A DNA stretch of 33,259 nucleotides from an uncultured Prevotellaceae bacterium (GCA_900316445.1 ONCZ01000031.1:1-33259); one strand, 5' to 3'; counted from the stretch's first letter, positions 1 to 7,745 are shown. Numbers and translations: made by a program. Notes: a model not told the origin generated them from the sequence alone.

Positions 1-14
1 TGAATAAAAAAGAG

Positions 15-96
15 TGCCCAGAACAGGACTCGAACCTGCACGCCTCGCGGCACACGCACCTGAAACGTGCGCGTCTACCAATTCCGCCACCTGGGC
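15..96 (-). tRNA. tRNA-Leu (anticodon CAG)
   Basis: Read on the minus strand, the sequence folds as a class II tRNA. It has a 7 bp acceptor stem (GCCCAGG with TCTGGGC, closing in a G-U pair), a D-arm containing GGTAGACG, an anticodon stem CACGT/GCGTG with loop TTCAGGT, a variable arm and a T-arm with GGTTCGAGTCC. The loop gives anticodon CAG, so it reads CUG leucine codons. The discriminator base is A, as expected for tRNA-Leu. CCA is not encoded and would be added after transcription. It lies downstream of tRNA-Gly, probably in the same transcript. Confidence 0.95.
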
Positions 97-145
97 AATT
101 ATTCACCAGGGCCTTCCCTGACGACTCTTTTTTGTTCAACAAGTG

Positions 146-218
146 AGCGGAAAACGGGACTCGGACCCGCGACCCCAACCTTGGCAAGGTTGTGCTCTAC
201 CAACTGAGCTATTTCCGC
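146..218 (-). tRNA. tRNA-Gly (anticodon GCC)
   Basis: The minus strand folds as a standard cloverleaf of 73 nt. The acceptor stem is GCGGAAA with TTTCCGC, the D-loop contains AGTTGGTAGAGC, the anticodon loop is TTGCCAA (anticodon GCC) and the T-arm contains GGTCCGAGTCC. The discriminator base is U, typical of tRNA-Gly. CCA is not encoded. About 50 nt separate it from the downstream tRNA-Leu. Confidence 0.95.
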
Positions 219-283
219 ATGTAATCCTTCTAAATCTAGTGAAAAATCTACCTTTCGGAAGGAGCATTTCTCTAAATGCGGTG

Positions 284-314
284 CAAAGGTAATGCTTTTT
301 TTGGAACTGACAAA
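284..314 (-). promoter_or_regulatory. Promoter of the tRNA-Gly/tRNA-Leu unit
   Basis: On the minus strand a -33 element TTTG (311-314) is followed, after 19 nt, by a -7 element TACCTTTG (284-291). This matches the Bacteroidetes promoter pattern TTTG-N19-21-TAnnTTTG. The predicted start near position 280 lies about 60 nt before the tRNA-Gly gene. The promoter sits immediately after the nspC stop codon. Confidence 0.75.
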
Positions 315-344
315 CTTTTTGGACGTTTTTTTTCAAAAAAACTG

Positions 345-1526
345 CTAATCCATCCGATTTTTGTAGTCTGTGTAGTCAAATTCGCGCAGGATTTCCAGTT
401 TTCCGTCCTCATGCAGCATCCCGATGGAGGGGTGGCGCACACCGTTGAACATGTTCGTCTTCACCGTCGTGTAGTGGATCATATCCTCAAAGATGACTTC
501 CTCGCCAACCTGCAACTCATGGTCAAACTGCCAATACTCCATAAAGTCACCACTCAGGCAGCTGTTCCCGCCCAGGCGATAGACGAAATCGGAGGTACGG
601 GGGTGCGGGGGTGCGGGGGTGCGAGATATGTCAGTACCCGTAGTAATCTCGTGCCCCCGTACCTTCGTACCCCCGCGCCCTCGAACCCATACCTCGGGCA
701 TATACGGCATTTCCAGACAGTCGGGCATATGACAGGTGAAGCTGACATCGAGGATGGCCGTACGGATACCCTTATCCTCCACAATATCCACCACATGCGC
801 CACAAGCGGTCCCGTCTGCCAGGCAAAGGCACTACCCGGTTCAAGGATTACCTTCAACCACGGATAGCGCTCATGGAATCCCATCATCAGCCGGATGAGC
901 AGCTCCACATCATAATCCTTGCGCGTCATCAGATGGCCACCGCCGAAGTTGATCCACTCCAGCTGCGGGAACCACCTCGCGAAGTTATCCTCGATATGCT
1001 TCAGCGTCCGTTCGAACACGTCTGCCCCACTCTCACAATGACAATGACAATGGAACCCGCGGATGTCCTCCGGCAACTGTTCCGGCAGCTTGTCAGCCGT
1101 CACGCCGAAGCGCGTGCCTGGAGCACAGGGATTATACAGCAGCGTCTCCACCTCCGAATACTCCGGATTCACGCGCAAGCCAATCGACACGCCTGCAGCC
1201 CGCTTATGGAATCGCTCGTATTGCGACAGCGAATTGAACGTCAGGTGCGACGAACAGTCGGCAATCGCGTCGAACTCCTCATCGGTATAGGCTGGCGAAT
1301 ACGTATGCGCCGGAGCCCCGAATGCCTCGTAGGCCAGCCGAGCTTCAGACAGCGAACTGGCGGTGGTCGAACGGATATACTCCTTGAAAATCGGGAAAGT
1401 CTTCCATAGGGCGAATGCCTTGAAGGCGAGAATCACCTCTATATCTGCTTTCGCCGCAACACCGGCGATAAGCGCCAGGTTGCGGCGAAGTTTCTTCTCC
1501 TCTATAATATAAATAGGTGTAGGCAT
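345..1526 (-). CDS. nspC: Carboxynorspermidine decarboxylase
   Basis: A PLP-dependent fold-III decarboxylase that converts carboxynorspermidine or carboxyspermidine to the triamine, the last step of the alternative spermidine pathway in many gut bacteria. Visible signatures are the PLP lysine in the AFKAFA segment (K36), the HCHCES segment (about 159-164), FGGGH (194-198), the phosphate-binding EPGSA (229-233), CHMPDC (265-270) and YRLGGNSCLSGD near residues 316-327. The 393 residues slightly exceed the family norm because about 34 residues (279-312) are encoded by an in-frame palindromic repeat between EMPYMPE and DFVYRL. The start codon overlaps the stop of the upstream kinase gene (TAATG), implying translational coupling. 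The carboxyspermidine dehydrogenase partner is not in the window. The assignment is firm; the exact polyamine made is inferred. Confidence 0.93.
   Translation of the reverse strand: MPTPIYIIEEKKLRRNLALIAGVAAKADIEVILAFKAFALWKTFPIFKEYIRSTTASSLSEARLAYEAFGAPAHTYSPAYTDEEFDAIADCSSHLTFNSLSQYERFHKRAAGVSIGLRVNPEYSEVETLLYNPCAPGTRFGVTADKLPEQLPEDIRGFHCHCHCESGADVFERTLKHIEDNFARWFPQLEWINFGGGHLMTRKDYDVELLIRLMMGFHERYPWLKVILEPGSAFAWQTGPLVAHVVDIVEDKGIRTAILDVSFTCHMPDCLEMPYMPEVWVRGRGGTKVRGHEITTGTDISRTPAPPHPRTSDFVYRLGGNSCLSGDFMEYWQFDHELQVGEEVIFEDMIHYTTVKTNMFNGVRHPSIGMLHEDGKLEILREFDYTDYKNRMD
591..692. repeat. In-frame palindromic GC-rich repeat inside nspC
   Basis: The left arm holds about three copies of GGGGGTGC (8 bp period) ending in GCGAGAT. 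After a short loop the right arm contains ATCTCGTGCCCCCGTAC and further GTACCCCC runs, so the two sides can pair into a long imperfect hairpin. On the coding strand it encodes a low-complexity segment rich in R, G, T and P in the middle of a conserved decarboxylase, between two family motifs that are normally close together. It keeps the reading frame. Insertion is an inference from family comparison; the palindrome itself is seen. Confidence 0.8.
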
Positions 1527-2668
1527 TATTGTTTAAGTGGAATGAGAACGCTGAACGTACTGCCCTCTCCCTCGACGGACTCCACGGTACAGTCGCCGCC
1601 GTTCTTGCGGGCGAAGTCCTGACAGAGCTGCAGGCCCAGCCCGGAACCTTCCTCACCGCCCGTACCGTAAGTAGTCTCTCCCTTATGGAAGATAGAGCCG
1701 ATGCGGTTGGCGGCGATACCCACACCGTGGTCGCGGACGCTCACCTTCGCCATATCTCCCTCCGGAGCCATAATGATCTCGATCGACGAATCCTCGGGCG
1801 AGAACTTGATGGCGTTCGACAGGAAGTTTCTCACCACGGTCTTGAGCATGTCGTTGTCGGCATTCACCACCAGCGGTGCATCCGTCTTCTTCAGATCCAG
1901 TTTGATATGCTTCGTATAGGCGATGGCCTCGAAGATCTCCACCACGCCCGGGATGATGTCGTTCAGGTCCAGATCCTGCTTCACCACCGTCAGCCGGCCC
2001 GTCTGGCTCTTCGTCCATTTCAGCAGGTTGTCCAGCAGGTCGTGCACCTCCTCCGACTCCCTATTGGCCTGGTCGAGCAGCGTATACAGCTCCGGTCCTA
2101 CGGTCTCCGGCGAGGCCGACGCCACCACGAGATTCAGCACCATACGGATGCTGGCCATCGGCGAGCGCAGGTCGTGGGCAATCACAGAGTACATCTTGTC
2201 GCGGTTGGTCAGCGTGGCTCGCAGCTCCTGGTTCTGCTTCTCGATGATGCGCTTGGCTGCGACGAGCGAGATCTGCTGCGTCACACGCATCACAAGCTCC
2301 TCCTTGTTGAAAGGCTTCGTCAGGAAGTCGCTGGCTCCCACCTGGAAGCCGTGCACGAGGTCCTGCGGCGTATTCAGGGCGGTCAAGAAGATGATGGGGA
2401 TGTCCTTCGTTCCCTCCTCCTTCTTCAGCACGGTGGCTGTGTCGAAGCCGTTCATATCAGGCATCATCACGTCAAGTAAGATCAGGTCGGGATGCTCCTT
2501 CCTGGCCATTTCGATGCAGGTCGTACCGTTGTTGGCGGTACACACCTGGAACTTCTCATTCGTCAACAGAATTTTGAGCAGCAACACGTTGCTGACCACA
2601 TCGTCGACAATCAAAATTTTATAATCGCTCCGATTTATTTTGCCCTCTAATGTCTCACCTGTATCCAT
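1526..2668 (-). CDS. Response regulator-histidine kinase fusion (hybrid sensor without input domain)
   Basis: This is a cytoplasmic two-component protein of 380 residues. An N-terminal receiver domain (about 17-130) has the acidic pair DD (22-23), phospho-acceptor D66 in LILLDVMMPDMNG and the conserved lysine in LTKPF (K118). A short helix leads into a HisKA domain with H165 in SVIAHDLRSP. The C-terminal HATPase domain has NAIKFS (N box), DHGVGI (G1) and GSGLGLQL (G2). There is no membrane segment and no DNA-binding domain, so it probably takes phosphoryl groups from, or passes them to, another protein. The gene overlaps nspC by one base and shares its promoter, which suggests co-expression with polyamine synthesis. 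The signal it responds to cannot be inferred. Confidence 0.9.
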   Translation of the reverse strand: MDTGETLEGKINRSDYKILIVDDVVSNVLLLKILLTNEKFQVCTANNGTTCIEMARKEHPDLILLDVMMPDMNGFDTATVLKKEEGTKDIPIIFLTALNTPQDLVHGFQVGASDFLTKPFNKEELVMRVTQQISLVAAKRIIEKQNQELRATLTNRDKMYSVIAHDLRSPMASIRMVLNLVVASASPETVGPELYTLLDQANRESEEVHDLLDNLLKWTKSQTGRLTVVKQDLDLNDIIPGVVEIFEAIAYTKHIKLDLKKTDAPLVVNADNDMLKTVVRNFLSNAIKFSPEDSSIEIIMAPEGDMAKVSVRDHGVGIAANRIGSIFHKGETTYGTGGEEGSGLGLQLCQDFARKNGGDCTVESVEGEGSTFSVLIPLKQ

Positions 2669-2701
2669 TCGCAGAGTCAGTAATGCTTATAATTTCGGTT
2701 G

Positions 2702-2733
2702 CAAATATAGCACTATTATTTGAAATCTCCAAA
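2702..2733 (-). promoter_or_regulatory. Promoter of the kinase-nspC operon
   Basis: On the minus strand, TTTG (2730-2733) and TATATTTG (2702-2709) are separated by 20 nt, a close match to the Bacteroidetes -33/-7 consensus. The predicted transcript starts near 2697, about 30 nt before the kinase ATG at 2668. No terminator is apparent between this promoter and the end of glmS at 2759. Confidence 0.75.
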
Positions 2734-2758
2734 TGATTACGCCACTTTTTGCAAAAAA

Positions 2759-4603
2759 TTATTCAACAGTCACCGATTTGGCAAGGTTTCGGGGTTGGTC
2801 CACGTTCTTTCCCTTGCATACAGCCACGTGATACGCCAGCAGTTGCAGCGGTATCGTAGCCACCAACGGCTCCAGGCATTCCAGCACATCGGGCAGTTCG
2901 ATCACCTCGTCGGCAATCTTCGCAATCACGTCGTCACCCTTCGACACCAAGGCTATCACCCTACCCTGTCGGGCCTTGATCTCCTGGATGTTCGACAGCA
3001 CCTTCTCATACATCGCGTTGTGCGTGGCGATCACCACCACGGGCATATCCGAATCGATCAGTGCGATCGGACCGTGCTTCATCTCGGCGGCAGGATAACC
3101 CTCGGCGTGGATATACGAAATCTCCTTCAGCTTCAGCGCACCCTCCAGGGCTACGGGATAAGAGAATCCGCGACCCAGGTAGAGGAAATTATGGGCGTAG
3201 GTAAACGTCCTTGCGAGGTCGGCCACCTTGTCGTTCGTCTGCAGCACCTCGCGGATCTTCACGGGAATCTCGCTGAGTCCCTTCACGATCTTCAGATACT
3301 CCTGACGGTCCACCGTGCCCTTCGCCTCGCCCATCGCCAGGGCAATCATCGTGAGCACCGTCACCTGACCTGTGAACGCCTTCGTCGAGGCCACACCGAT
3401 CTCCGGTCCTACGTGGATATACGTACCCGTGTCCGTGGCTCTGGGGATGCTCGAGCCGATGGCGTTGCAGATGCCGTAGATGAAGGCACCCTTCTCCTTG
3501 GCCAACTGCACGGCGGCCAGCGTGTCGGCCGTCTCACCGCTCTGAGAGATGGCGATCACCACGTCGCCCTTGCCCACCACGGGATTACGATAACGGAACT
3601 CCGAGGCGTACTCCACCTCCACAGGAATGCGGCAAAGCGTCTCGATGATCTGCTTGCCGATGAGTCCGGCGTGCCACGAAGTGCCGCAGGCAACAATCAC
3701 CACGCGCTTCGCTTCCAGCAACTGGCGGCGGTAGTCAATCAGCGCCGAGAGCGTCACATGGTCGGCCTCCACGTTCACGCGGCCTCGCATGCAGTTCGTC
3801 AGGCACTCCGGCTGTTCGAAGATCTCCTTCAACATGAAGTGCGGATAGCCGCCCTTCTCGATCTGGCCGAGGTCGATGTCCACAGTCTTCACCTTCAGCT
3901 CCTGATCCTCGCCGAGGATATTCACCACGTGCAGGTCCTGTCCCAGACGGATCACGGCTATATTGCCGTCCTCCAGATACACCACCTTGTCCGTATATTC
4001 CACGATGGGGCTGGCGTCGGAACCTAAGAAGAACTCATCCTCGCCGATGCCCACCACCAGCGGACTCTGCTTGCGGGCGGCGATGATCTGCGTCGGATCA
4101 TTCTTGTCGAGCACGGCGATGGCGTAGGCACCTATCACCTGGTAGAGTGCCACCTGCACGGCCGTCAGCAGGTCGAGCTGCTTGTGGTTCTTGATATACT
4201 CTATCAGCTGCACCAGCACCTCTGTATCCGTGTCGCTGATGAAGTGTACGCCCTTCGCCTCCAGCTTCGTCTTCAGGTCGGCATAGTTCTCGATGATACC
4301 GTTGTGAATGATGGCGAGGTTCTTCGACTCTGAATAGTGCGGGTGGGCGTTGCGTGACGACGGTTCGCCGTGAGTTGCCCAGCGCGTATGGGCGATGCCC
4401 ACGCAGCCGCTCACGTCCTTGTCGTTGCAGTACTCCGTCAGGTTGTCCACCTTACCCTTCGTCTTATACACGTTCAGGTCACCGTTGGCGTTGATCAGCG
4501 CCACGCCGGCACTGTCGTAGCCACGATACTCCAGTCGTCTCAGACCCTTGATGAGGATGGGATATGCATCCTTCTTACCAATATATCCTACGATTCCACA
4601 CAT
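2759..4603 (-). CDS. glmS: Glutamine--fructose-6-phosphate aminotransferase (isomerizing)
   Basis: It makes glucosamine-6-phosphate from fructose-6-phosphate and glutamine, the entry step to UDP-GlcNAc for peptidoglycan and lipid A. The protein has the full family length (614 residues). It begins MCGIVGYIG, so Cys2 is the N-terminal nucleophile of the glutaminase domain. That domain also carries HTRWATHG and the HNGIIEN loop. Two SIS sugar-isomerase domains follow, with ACGTSWHAG and SQSGETADT in the first and HAEGYPAAEMKHGP between the two. The C-terminus DQPRNLAKSVTVE is essentially invariant in the family. The gene is monocistronic with its own promoter. No glmS ribozyme-like leader is recognisable, as expected outside Firmicutes. 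Confidence 0.98.
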   Translation of the reverse strand: MCGIVGYIGKKDAYPILIKGLRRLEYRGYDSAGVALINANGDLNVYKTKGKVDNLTEYCNDKDVSGCVGIAHTRWATHGEPSSRNAHPHYSESKNLAIIHNGIIENYADLKTKLEAKGVHFISDTDTEVLVQLIEYIKNHKQLDLLTAVQVALYQVIGAYAIAVLDKNDPTQIIAARKQSPLVVGIGEDEFFLGSDASPIVEYTDKVVYLEDGNIAVIRLGQDLHVVNILGEDQELKVKTVDIDLGQIEKGGYPHFMLKEIFEQPECLTNCMRGRVNVEADHVTLSALIDYRRQLLEAKRVVIVACGTSWHAGLIGKQIIETLCRIPVEVEYASEFRYRNPVVGKGDVVIAISQSGETADTLAAVQLAKEKGAFIYGICNAIGSSIPRATDTGTYIHVGPEIGVASTKAFTGQVTVLTMIALAMGEAKGTVDRQEYLKIVKGLSEIPVKIREVLQTNDKVADLARTFTYAHNFLYLGRGFSYPVALEGALKLKEISYIHAEGYPAAEMKHGPIALIDSDMPVVVIATHNAMYEKVLSNIQEIKARQGRVIALVSKGDDVIAKIADEVIELPDVLECLEPLVATIPLQLLAYHVAVCKGKNVDQPRNLAKSVTVE

Positions 4604-4647
4604 ACTTGTCTCTCAGTTTTTGTCTCTACATAATTGAAATTTGGCTG

Positions 4648-4655
4648 CAAAATTA
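4648..4655 (-). promoter_or_regulatory. -7 box of the glmS promoter
   Basis: The minus strand reads TAATTTTG here, matching TAnnTTTG, about 45 nt before the glmS ATG. A clear TTTG -33 element is absent; TTG at 4678-4680 is the nearest candidate, 22 nt upstream. Confidence 0.6.
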
Positions 4656-4791
4656 CGAAAAAACTATCAACTACCACCAATAAATACAAAACTTTTTTTC
4701 TTGTCCACTACTATTTTTTACACTATGACAGTTAAGAAGTAAGATCATGCACCTCACAGGAAGTGATTGGTGACACTATGTCAACGTATTC

Positions 4792-4857
4792 GTTGACTCC
4801 AGTCAAATGGTTCGTTGACTCCAGTCGACGAATGCGTTGACTTTAGTCGACGAACGG
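4792..4857. repeat. Three tandem 22 bp repeats in the glmS upstream region
   Basis: Three units of exactly 22 bp start at 4792, 4814 and 4836. Each begins CGTTGACT and contains AGTC, and units two and three also share AGTCGACGAA. A degenerate fourth copy may precede them (4770-4791). Within units two and three, TTCGTCGACT-type sequence faces TCGTTGACT, giving partial dyad symmetry. The array lies between divergently oriented ends: the glmS promoter region on one side and the metallopeptidase terminator on the other. Nearby, GTTTCATCCG also occurs twice (about 4879 and 4901). No gene was found in 4604-4988. The function is unknown. Confidence 0.75.
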
Positions 4858-4940
4858 TTTAAACGGCCTAAGACATCGGTTTCATCCGATATTCCCGTCA
4901 GTTTCATCCGTGAGGACTGTCTGTCAACAGGCATTAAAAT

Positions 4941-4970
4941 ATTCCCGAAGCGGTTATGCGCCTCGGGAAT
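4941..4970 (-). terminator. Intrinsic terminator after the zinc metallopeptidase gene
   Basis: ATTCCCGA (4941-4948) pairs with TCGGGAAT (4963-4970), and the stem extends inward through GCG/CGC. On the minus strand it is followed by ATATTTTAAT. It sits about 20 nt past the stop codon of the metallopeptidase gene and reads as its terminator. Confidence 0.75.
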
Positions 4971-4988
4971 CACTTAATCAATCTACGA

Positions 4989-5858
4989 TTAGAGATCGTT
5001 GTAATTCTGCACGTTGAAGGTCGAGGTGCGCATGTCACCTGTCTCGTAGCCGCGCTTCAGCCAGCGTTTGCGCTGGTCGGAGGTGCCGTGGGTGAACGAC
5101 TCGGGCGTGGCACGGCCCTGGGCCTTCTTCTGCAGCCAGTCGTCGCCGATGGCCTTGGCGAGTTCGAGACCTTTCTCCAGGTCGCCGTACTCCATCGAGT
5201 GGTTCATCTTGTCCTCATAGTGGGCCCAGACACCGGCGTAGTAGTCGGCGAGCAGCTCGAGGCGGACGCTGATCTTGTTGGCATTCACCTTGTCGGTCTG
5301 GTTCATCTGGGCGTGGGCCTTCGAGAGGGTTCCCGTGAGGTATTCGACGTGGTGGCCGATCTCGTGGGCGATGACGTAGGCATAGGCGAAGGTGTTGCCC
5401 TCGACGCCGAGCTGGCGCTTCATCTGGGTGAAGAACGACAGGTCGATGTAGAGTTTCTGGTCGCCCGAGCAATAGAAGGGACCTACGGCAGCCGTGGCGT
5501 TACCGCAGGCGGAGTTCACCTGATTGGTGAAAAGCACGAGTGTGGGCGAGGTGTAGGTGGCACCCATCTGTTCGAACACGGGTCCCCAGACGTCTTCCGT
5601 CGAGGCGAGGATCTTCTTGCAGTCTGAGGCGAGCTCCTGCTCCTCCTCGGTAAAGTTCTGCTCGTCGACGGTCTCCGTGCGCTGGGCCATCTGCTCCTGG
5701 GCTGCCTGCAGGCCTGCCGAGAGGGGGTCGCCTCCGCTCATCCATGCAAACAGGGCTGCGATGATTACTGCGCCGATACCACCACCAGCGACTGCCTTTC
5801 CACTAATTCCGCGGCGGTCTTCCACGTTGGAACTTTCTCTTCTTCCGTCTAATTTCAT
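4989..5858 (-). CDS. Neutral zinc metallopeptidase of the YpfJ family
   Basis: The 289-residue protein has a short basic N-terminus, one hydrophobic segment at about 20-42 (a membrane anchor or uncleaved signal) and a C-terminal peptidase domain facing the periplasm. The zinc-binding site HEIGHH is at residues 165-170, followed by a helix with RLELLADYYAGVWAH that should supply the third ligand. GRATPESFTHGTSDQRKRWL near the end is typical of the family, which is predicted to hydrolyse peptides but has no well-known substrate. It lies downstream of the DUF5715 gene on the same strand across an AT-rich octamer repeat, and it ends at a clear terminator. No separate promoter box is visible, so co-transcription is likely. 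Confidence 0.88.
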   Translation of the reverse strand: MKLDGRRESSNVEDRRGISGKAVAGGGIGAVIIAALFAWMSGGDPLSAGLQAAQEQMAQRTETVDEQNFTEEEQELASDCKKILASTEDVWGPVFEQMGATYTSPTLVLFTNQVNSACGNATAAVGPFYCSGDQKLYIDLSFFTQMKRQLGVEGNTFAYAYVIAHEIGHHVEYLTGTLSKAHAQMNQTDKVNANKISVRLELLADYYAGVWAHYEDKMNHSMEYGDLEKGLELAKAIGDDWLQKKAQGRATPESFTHGTSDQRKRWLKRGYETGDMRTSTFNVQNYNDL

Positions 5859-5906
5859 AATGCTTTAAGTTTAAGTGAATATAATTTTTGAATTATTTAA
5901 TTTTCT

Positions 5907-5954
5907 AATCTTTTAATTTTTTAATCTTTTAATTTTTTAATCTTTTAATTTTCC
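5907..5954. repeat. Six tandem octamers between two minus-strand genes
   Basis: AATCTTTT and AATTTTTT alternate six times (16 bp period, units starting at 5907, 5923 and 5939), filling the gap up to the DUF5715 stop codon. It is one of many short-unit arrays at gene junctions in this window. Confidence 0.85.
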
Positions 5955-6701
5955 TCATCTCACCGTCATGTGGAAACAGCCCTGCTTGACCTCGTACTTG
6001 ATGTAGCAGCGATCTTGTTCGCGCAGATCGCGTAGCACCTCAGAGAGCACCCATTTCAGCGTGTCGTTGCGCACCTCACGGCGACGGGGGCCGTCAGGAT
6101 TCTCGACCGTTTTGTAGCGGTTGTAGCAGATGTCGAAGGTGGTGCCGTAGAGATGGCAGGAGTTCTCTGTCGCATTGCCGTTGCGCCGACGGAGCTTTGC
6201 CACGTCCTCCTGGGAACGGAGCACGCTGGTGACAATGATCTTATGCAGGGGCACGCCCTTGACGTAGAGGCTGTCGAAGAAAGCCTGGCCGATGTCCTGC
6301 AGCAGGACGGCGGCACGGGGCACGAGATAGGGGATGCTCGAATAGAGCGGATCGACGTGGTAATAGGGGTTCGCCCCGACGTAGACGAGTTCACGCTTGC
6401 GCGACTCTGCATCCTCGCGGTTCGCCACGGGTGTGACTCCCCAGCGGTTGGCTGCCGTCAGTTGTAGGCCGTTAGTGTCGGGAAAGGCCACAGCGTAGTT
6501 GGGCACGGAACGAATCTTATGATATTTACGATTTTCGGATTGACGATTTCCGATTTTGGGCTGCGCCAGAGTGTTACCACTCCTCACGCTGCCTTCCACA
6601 GTCCTCGCCGCAGCGACCTGGGGGAAGGCCCACCGGATGCACGCAAGGAGCAAAACGACGGTCAGAAATCCTAATAAATATGTCTTTTTTGTTAATCTCA
6701 T
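5955..6701 (-). CDS. DUF5715 family protein, possible LAS-type D,D-peptidase fold
   Basis: I chose the ATG at 6701 (248 residues). The longer frame to 6755 begins with TTG inside the promoter, and an earlier ATG at 6716 would leave almost no leader. From 6701 the protein starts MRLTKKTYLL followed by a hydrophobic stretch to about residue 25, a signal anchor or signal peptide, so it is exported. The C-terminal half has SCHLYGTTFDICY and a final FHMTV. This resembles the SxHxxGxxxD...HxH zinc ligands of VanY/peptidase M15 proteins, so a cell-wall peptidase role is plausible but not shown. Residues around 47-62 are encoded by heptamer-like AAATCG repeats (6521-6560), an oddity within a coding region. 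Divergent from phoH. Confidence 0.75.
   Translation of the reverse strand: MRLTKKTYLLGFLTVVLLLACIRWAFPQVAAARTVEGSVRSGNTLAQPKIGNRQSENRKYHKIRSVPNYAVAFPDTNGLQLTAANRWGVTPVANREDAESRKRELVYVGANPYYHVDPLYSSIPYLVPRAAVLLQDIGQAFFDSLYVKGVPLHKIIVTSVLRSQEDVAKLRRRNGNATENSCHLYGTTFDICYNRYKTVENPDGPRRREVRNDTLKWVLSEVLRDLREQDRCYIKYEVKQGCFHMTVR
6521..6560. repeat. Heptamer-like repeat inside the DUF5715 gene
   Basis: On the coding strand the units AAAATCG, GAAATCG, TCAATCC, GAAAATCG and TAAATATC follow each other. They resemble the GTAAATC arrays found between genes at 9489 and 15821. The segment encodes a basic, polar linker after the signal anchor. Confidence 0.6.
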
Positions 6702-6724
6702 GAATAATTTTCTCATTTCGGGCA

Positions 6725-6755
6725 CAAAGTTACAAACTTTTTTGTAATTTTGCAA
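6725..6755 (-). promoter_or_regulatory. Promoter of the DUF5715-metallopeptidase operon
   Basis: The minus strand has TAACTTTG at 6725-6732 with TTG at 6753-6755, 20 nt upstream. It overlaps the divergent phoH promoter, so the two transcripts start within about 40 bp of each other. Confidence 0.65.
6745..6752 (+). promoter_or_regulatory. -7 box of the phoH operon promoter
   Basis: TAATTTTG matches TAnnTTTG. With a start near 6758, the TTG codon at 6750 cannot be the phoH start, which supports initiation at 6780. This is the only evident promoter for the long run of genes from phoH to the HD protein. Confidence 0.65.
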
Positions 6756-6779
6756 CCAAATTATAATTTTGTTTTAAGA

Positions 6780-7745
6780 TTGACCGAGAAACATATCGTA
6801 TTAGAGGATATAGACCCCGTAACGTTCTACGGAGTTGGTAACGTACATCTGCAGATGTTGCGCTCTCTGTATCCGAAGTTGCGGGTAGTGGCCCGCGATA
6901 ATGTCATACGTGTGCTGGGCGACGAGGAGCAGATGGCCGCCTTCGAAGAGACGGCCGAGAAAATCCGCCAGCACGTGCTGCAGTTCAACGCCCTGAAGGA
7001 CGAGGACATCCTCGACATCGTGAAGGGGAAGCAGCGCAACGAGGTGCCCGACGACGTGGTGTGCTACTCGATGTCGGGACGTGCCATCAAGGCGCGCACG
7101 AAAAACCAGCAGCGGCTGATCGAGGCGTATAAGGAGAACGACATGGTGTTTGCCGTCGGCCCCGCGGGCACGGGCAAGACCTATCTCTCGATAGCCCTCG
7201 CCGTGAAGGCGCTGAAAGAGAAGTCGGCGAAGAAGATCATCCTCTCCCGCCCTGCCGTGGAGGCCGGCGAGAAGCTGGGATTCCTGCCGGGCGACATGAA
7301 GGACAAGATCGATCCCTACCTACAGCCGCTCTACGACGCGCTGGAGGACATGCTGCCGCAGGTGAAGCTGCAGGACATGATGGAGAAGCACGTGATACAG
7401 ATAGCGCCGCTGGCCTTCATGCGCGGACGGACGCTGTCTGACGCGGTGGTGATCCTCGACGAGGCACAGAACACGACGCCCGCCCAGATCAGGATGTTCC
7501 TGACACGCATGGGATGGAACACGAAGATGATCATCACGGGCGACATGACCCAGATCGACCTGCCCGCGAAGGCGAAGAGCGGACTCATCGAGGCCCTACA
7601 TATATTAAATAAGGTAGAGGGCATCGGCATCGTGAATCTCGACCGCTCGGACATCGTGCGACACAAGCTCGTCACAAAGATTGTCAATGCCTACGAGGAG
7701 TACGATAAGGAAGTTAAGGAAGTTAAGGAAGATAAAGACATATGA
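6780..7745 (+). CDS. phoH: PhoH-like ATPase
   Basis: A cytoplasmic P-loop ATPase of the PhoH family, 321 residues from the TTG at 6780. The frame opens at a TTG at 6750, but that codon lies in the -7 box. Bacteroidetes PhoH proteins begin close to the segment [11 protein letters not shown], so 6780 is preferred. Walker A GPAGTGKT has its lysine at about residue 133, and the Walker B-like LDEAQNTTP is at about 225. The GDMTQIDLP segment is also characteristic. The family is linked to RNA metabolism, but its exact reaction is unsettled. The last dozen codons are a 9 bp tandem repeat (7704-7738) encoding DKEVKEVKE. The stop overlaps the purC ATG by 4 bp. Confidence 0.92.
   Translation: MTEKHIVLEDIDPVTFYGVGNVHLQMLRSLYPKLRVVARDNVIRVLGDEEQMAAFEETAEKIRQHVLQFNALKDEDILDIVKGKQRNEVPDDVVCYSMSGRAIKARTKNQQRLIEAYKENDMVFAVGPAGTGKTYLSIALAVKALKEKSAKKIILSRPAVEAGEKLGFLPGDMKDKIDPYLQPLYDALEDMLPQVKLQDMMEKHVIQIAPLAFMRGRTLSDAVVILDEAQNTTPAQIRMFLTRMGWNTKMIITGDMTQIDLPAKAKSGLIEALHILNKVEGIGIVNLDRSDIVRHKLVTKIVNAYEEYDKEVKEVKEDKDI

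Noticed and set aside
276-1409. Long plus-strand open frame opposite nspC
   Set aside because: It is antisense to a gene with clear family motifs, has no recognisable domains and reads through the palindromic repeat. It is a shadow frame.
2720-4027. Long plus-strand open frame opposite glmS (435 codons)
   Set aside because: Its composition is histidine-, leucine- and arginine-rich, typical of antisense to a GC-biased gene. glmS on the other strand is certain.
4604-4760. glmS ribozyme or sugar riboswitch upstream of glmS
   Set aside because: No conserved ribozyme core is visible in the short leader, and that ribozyme is not expected in this phylum.
4770-4857. 22 bp tandem units as a CRISPR array
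   Set aside because: The units abut without unique spacers and no cas genes are near.
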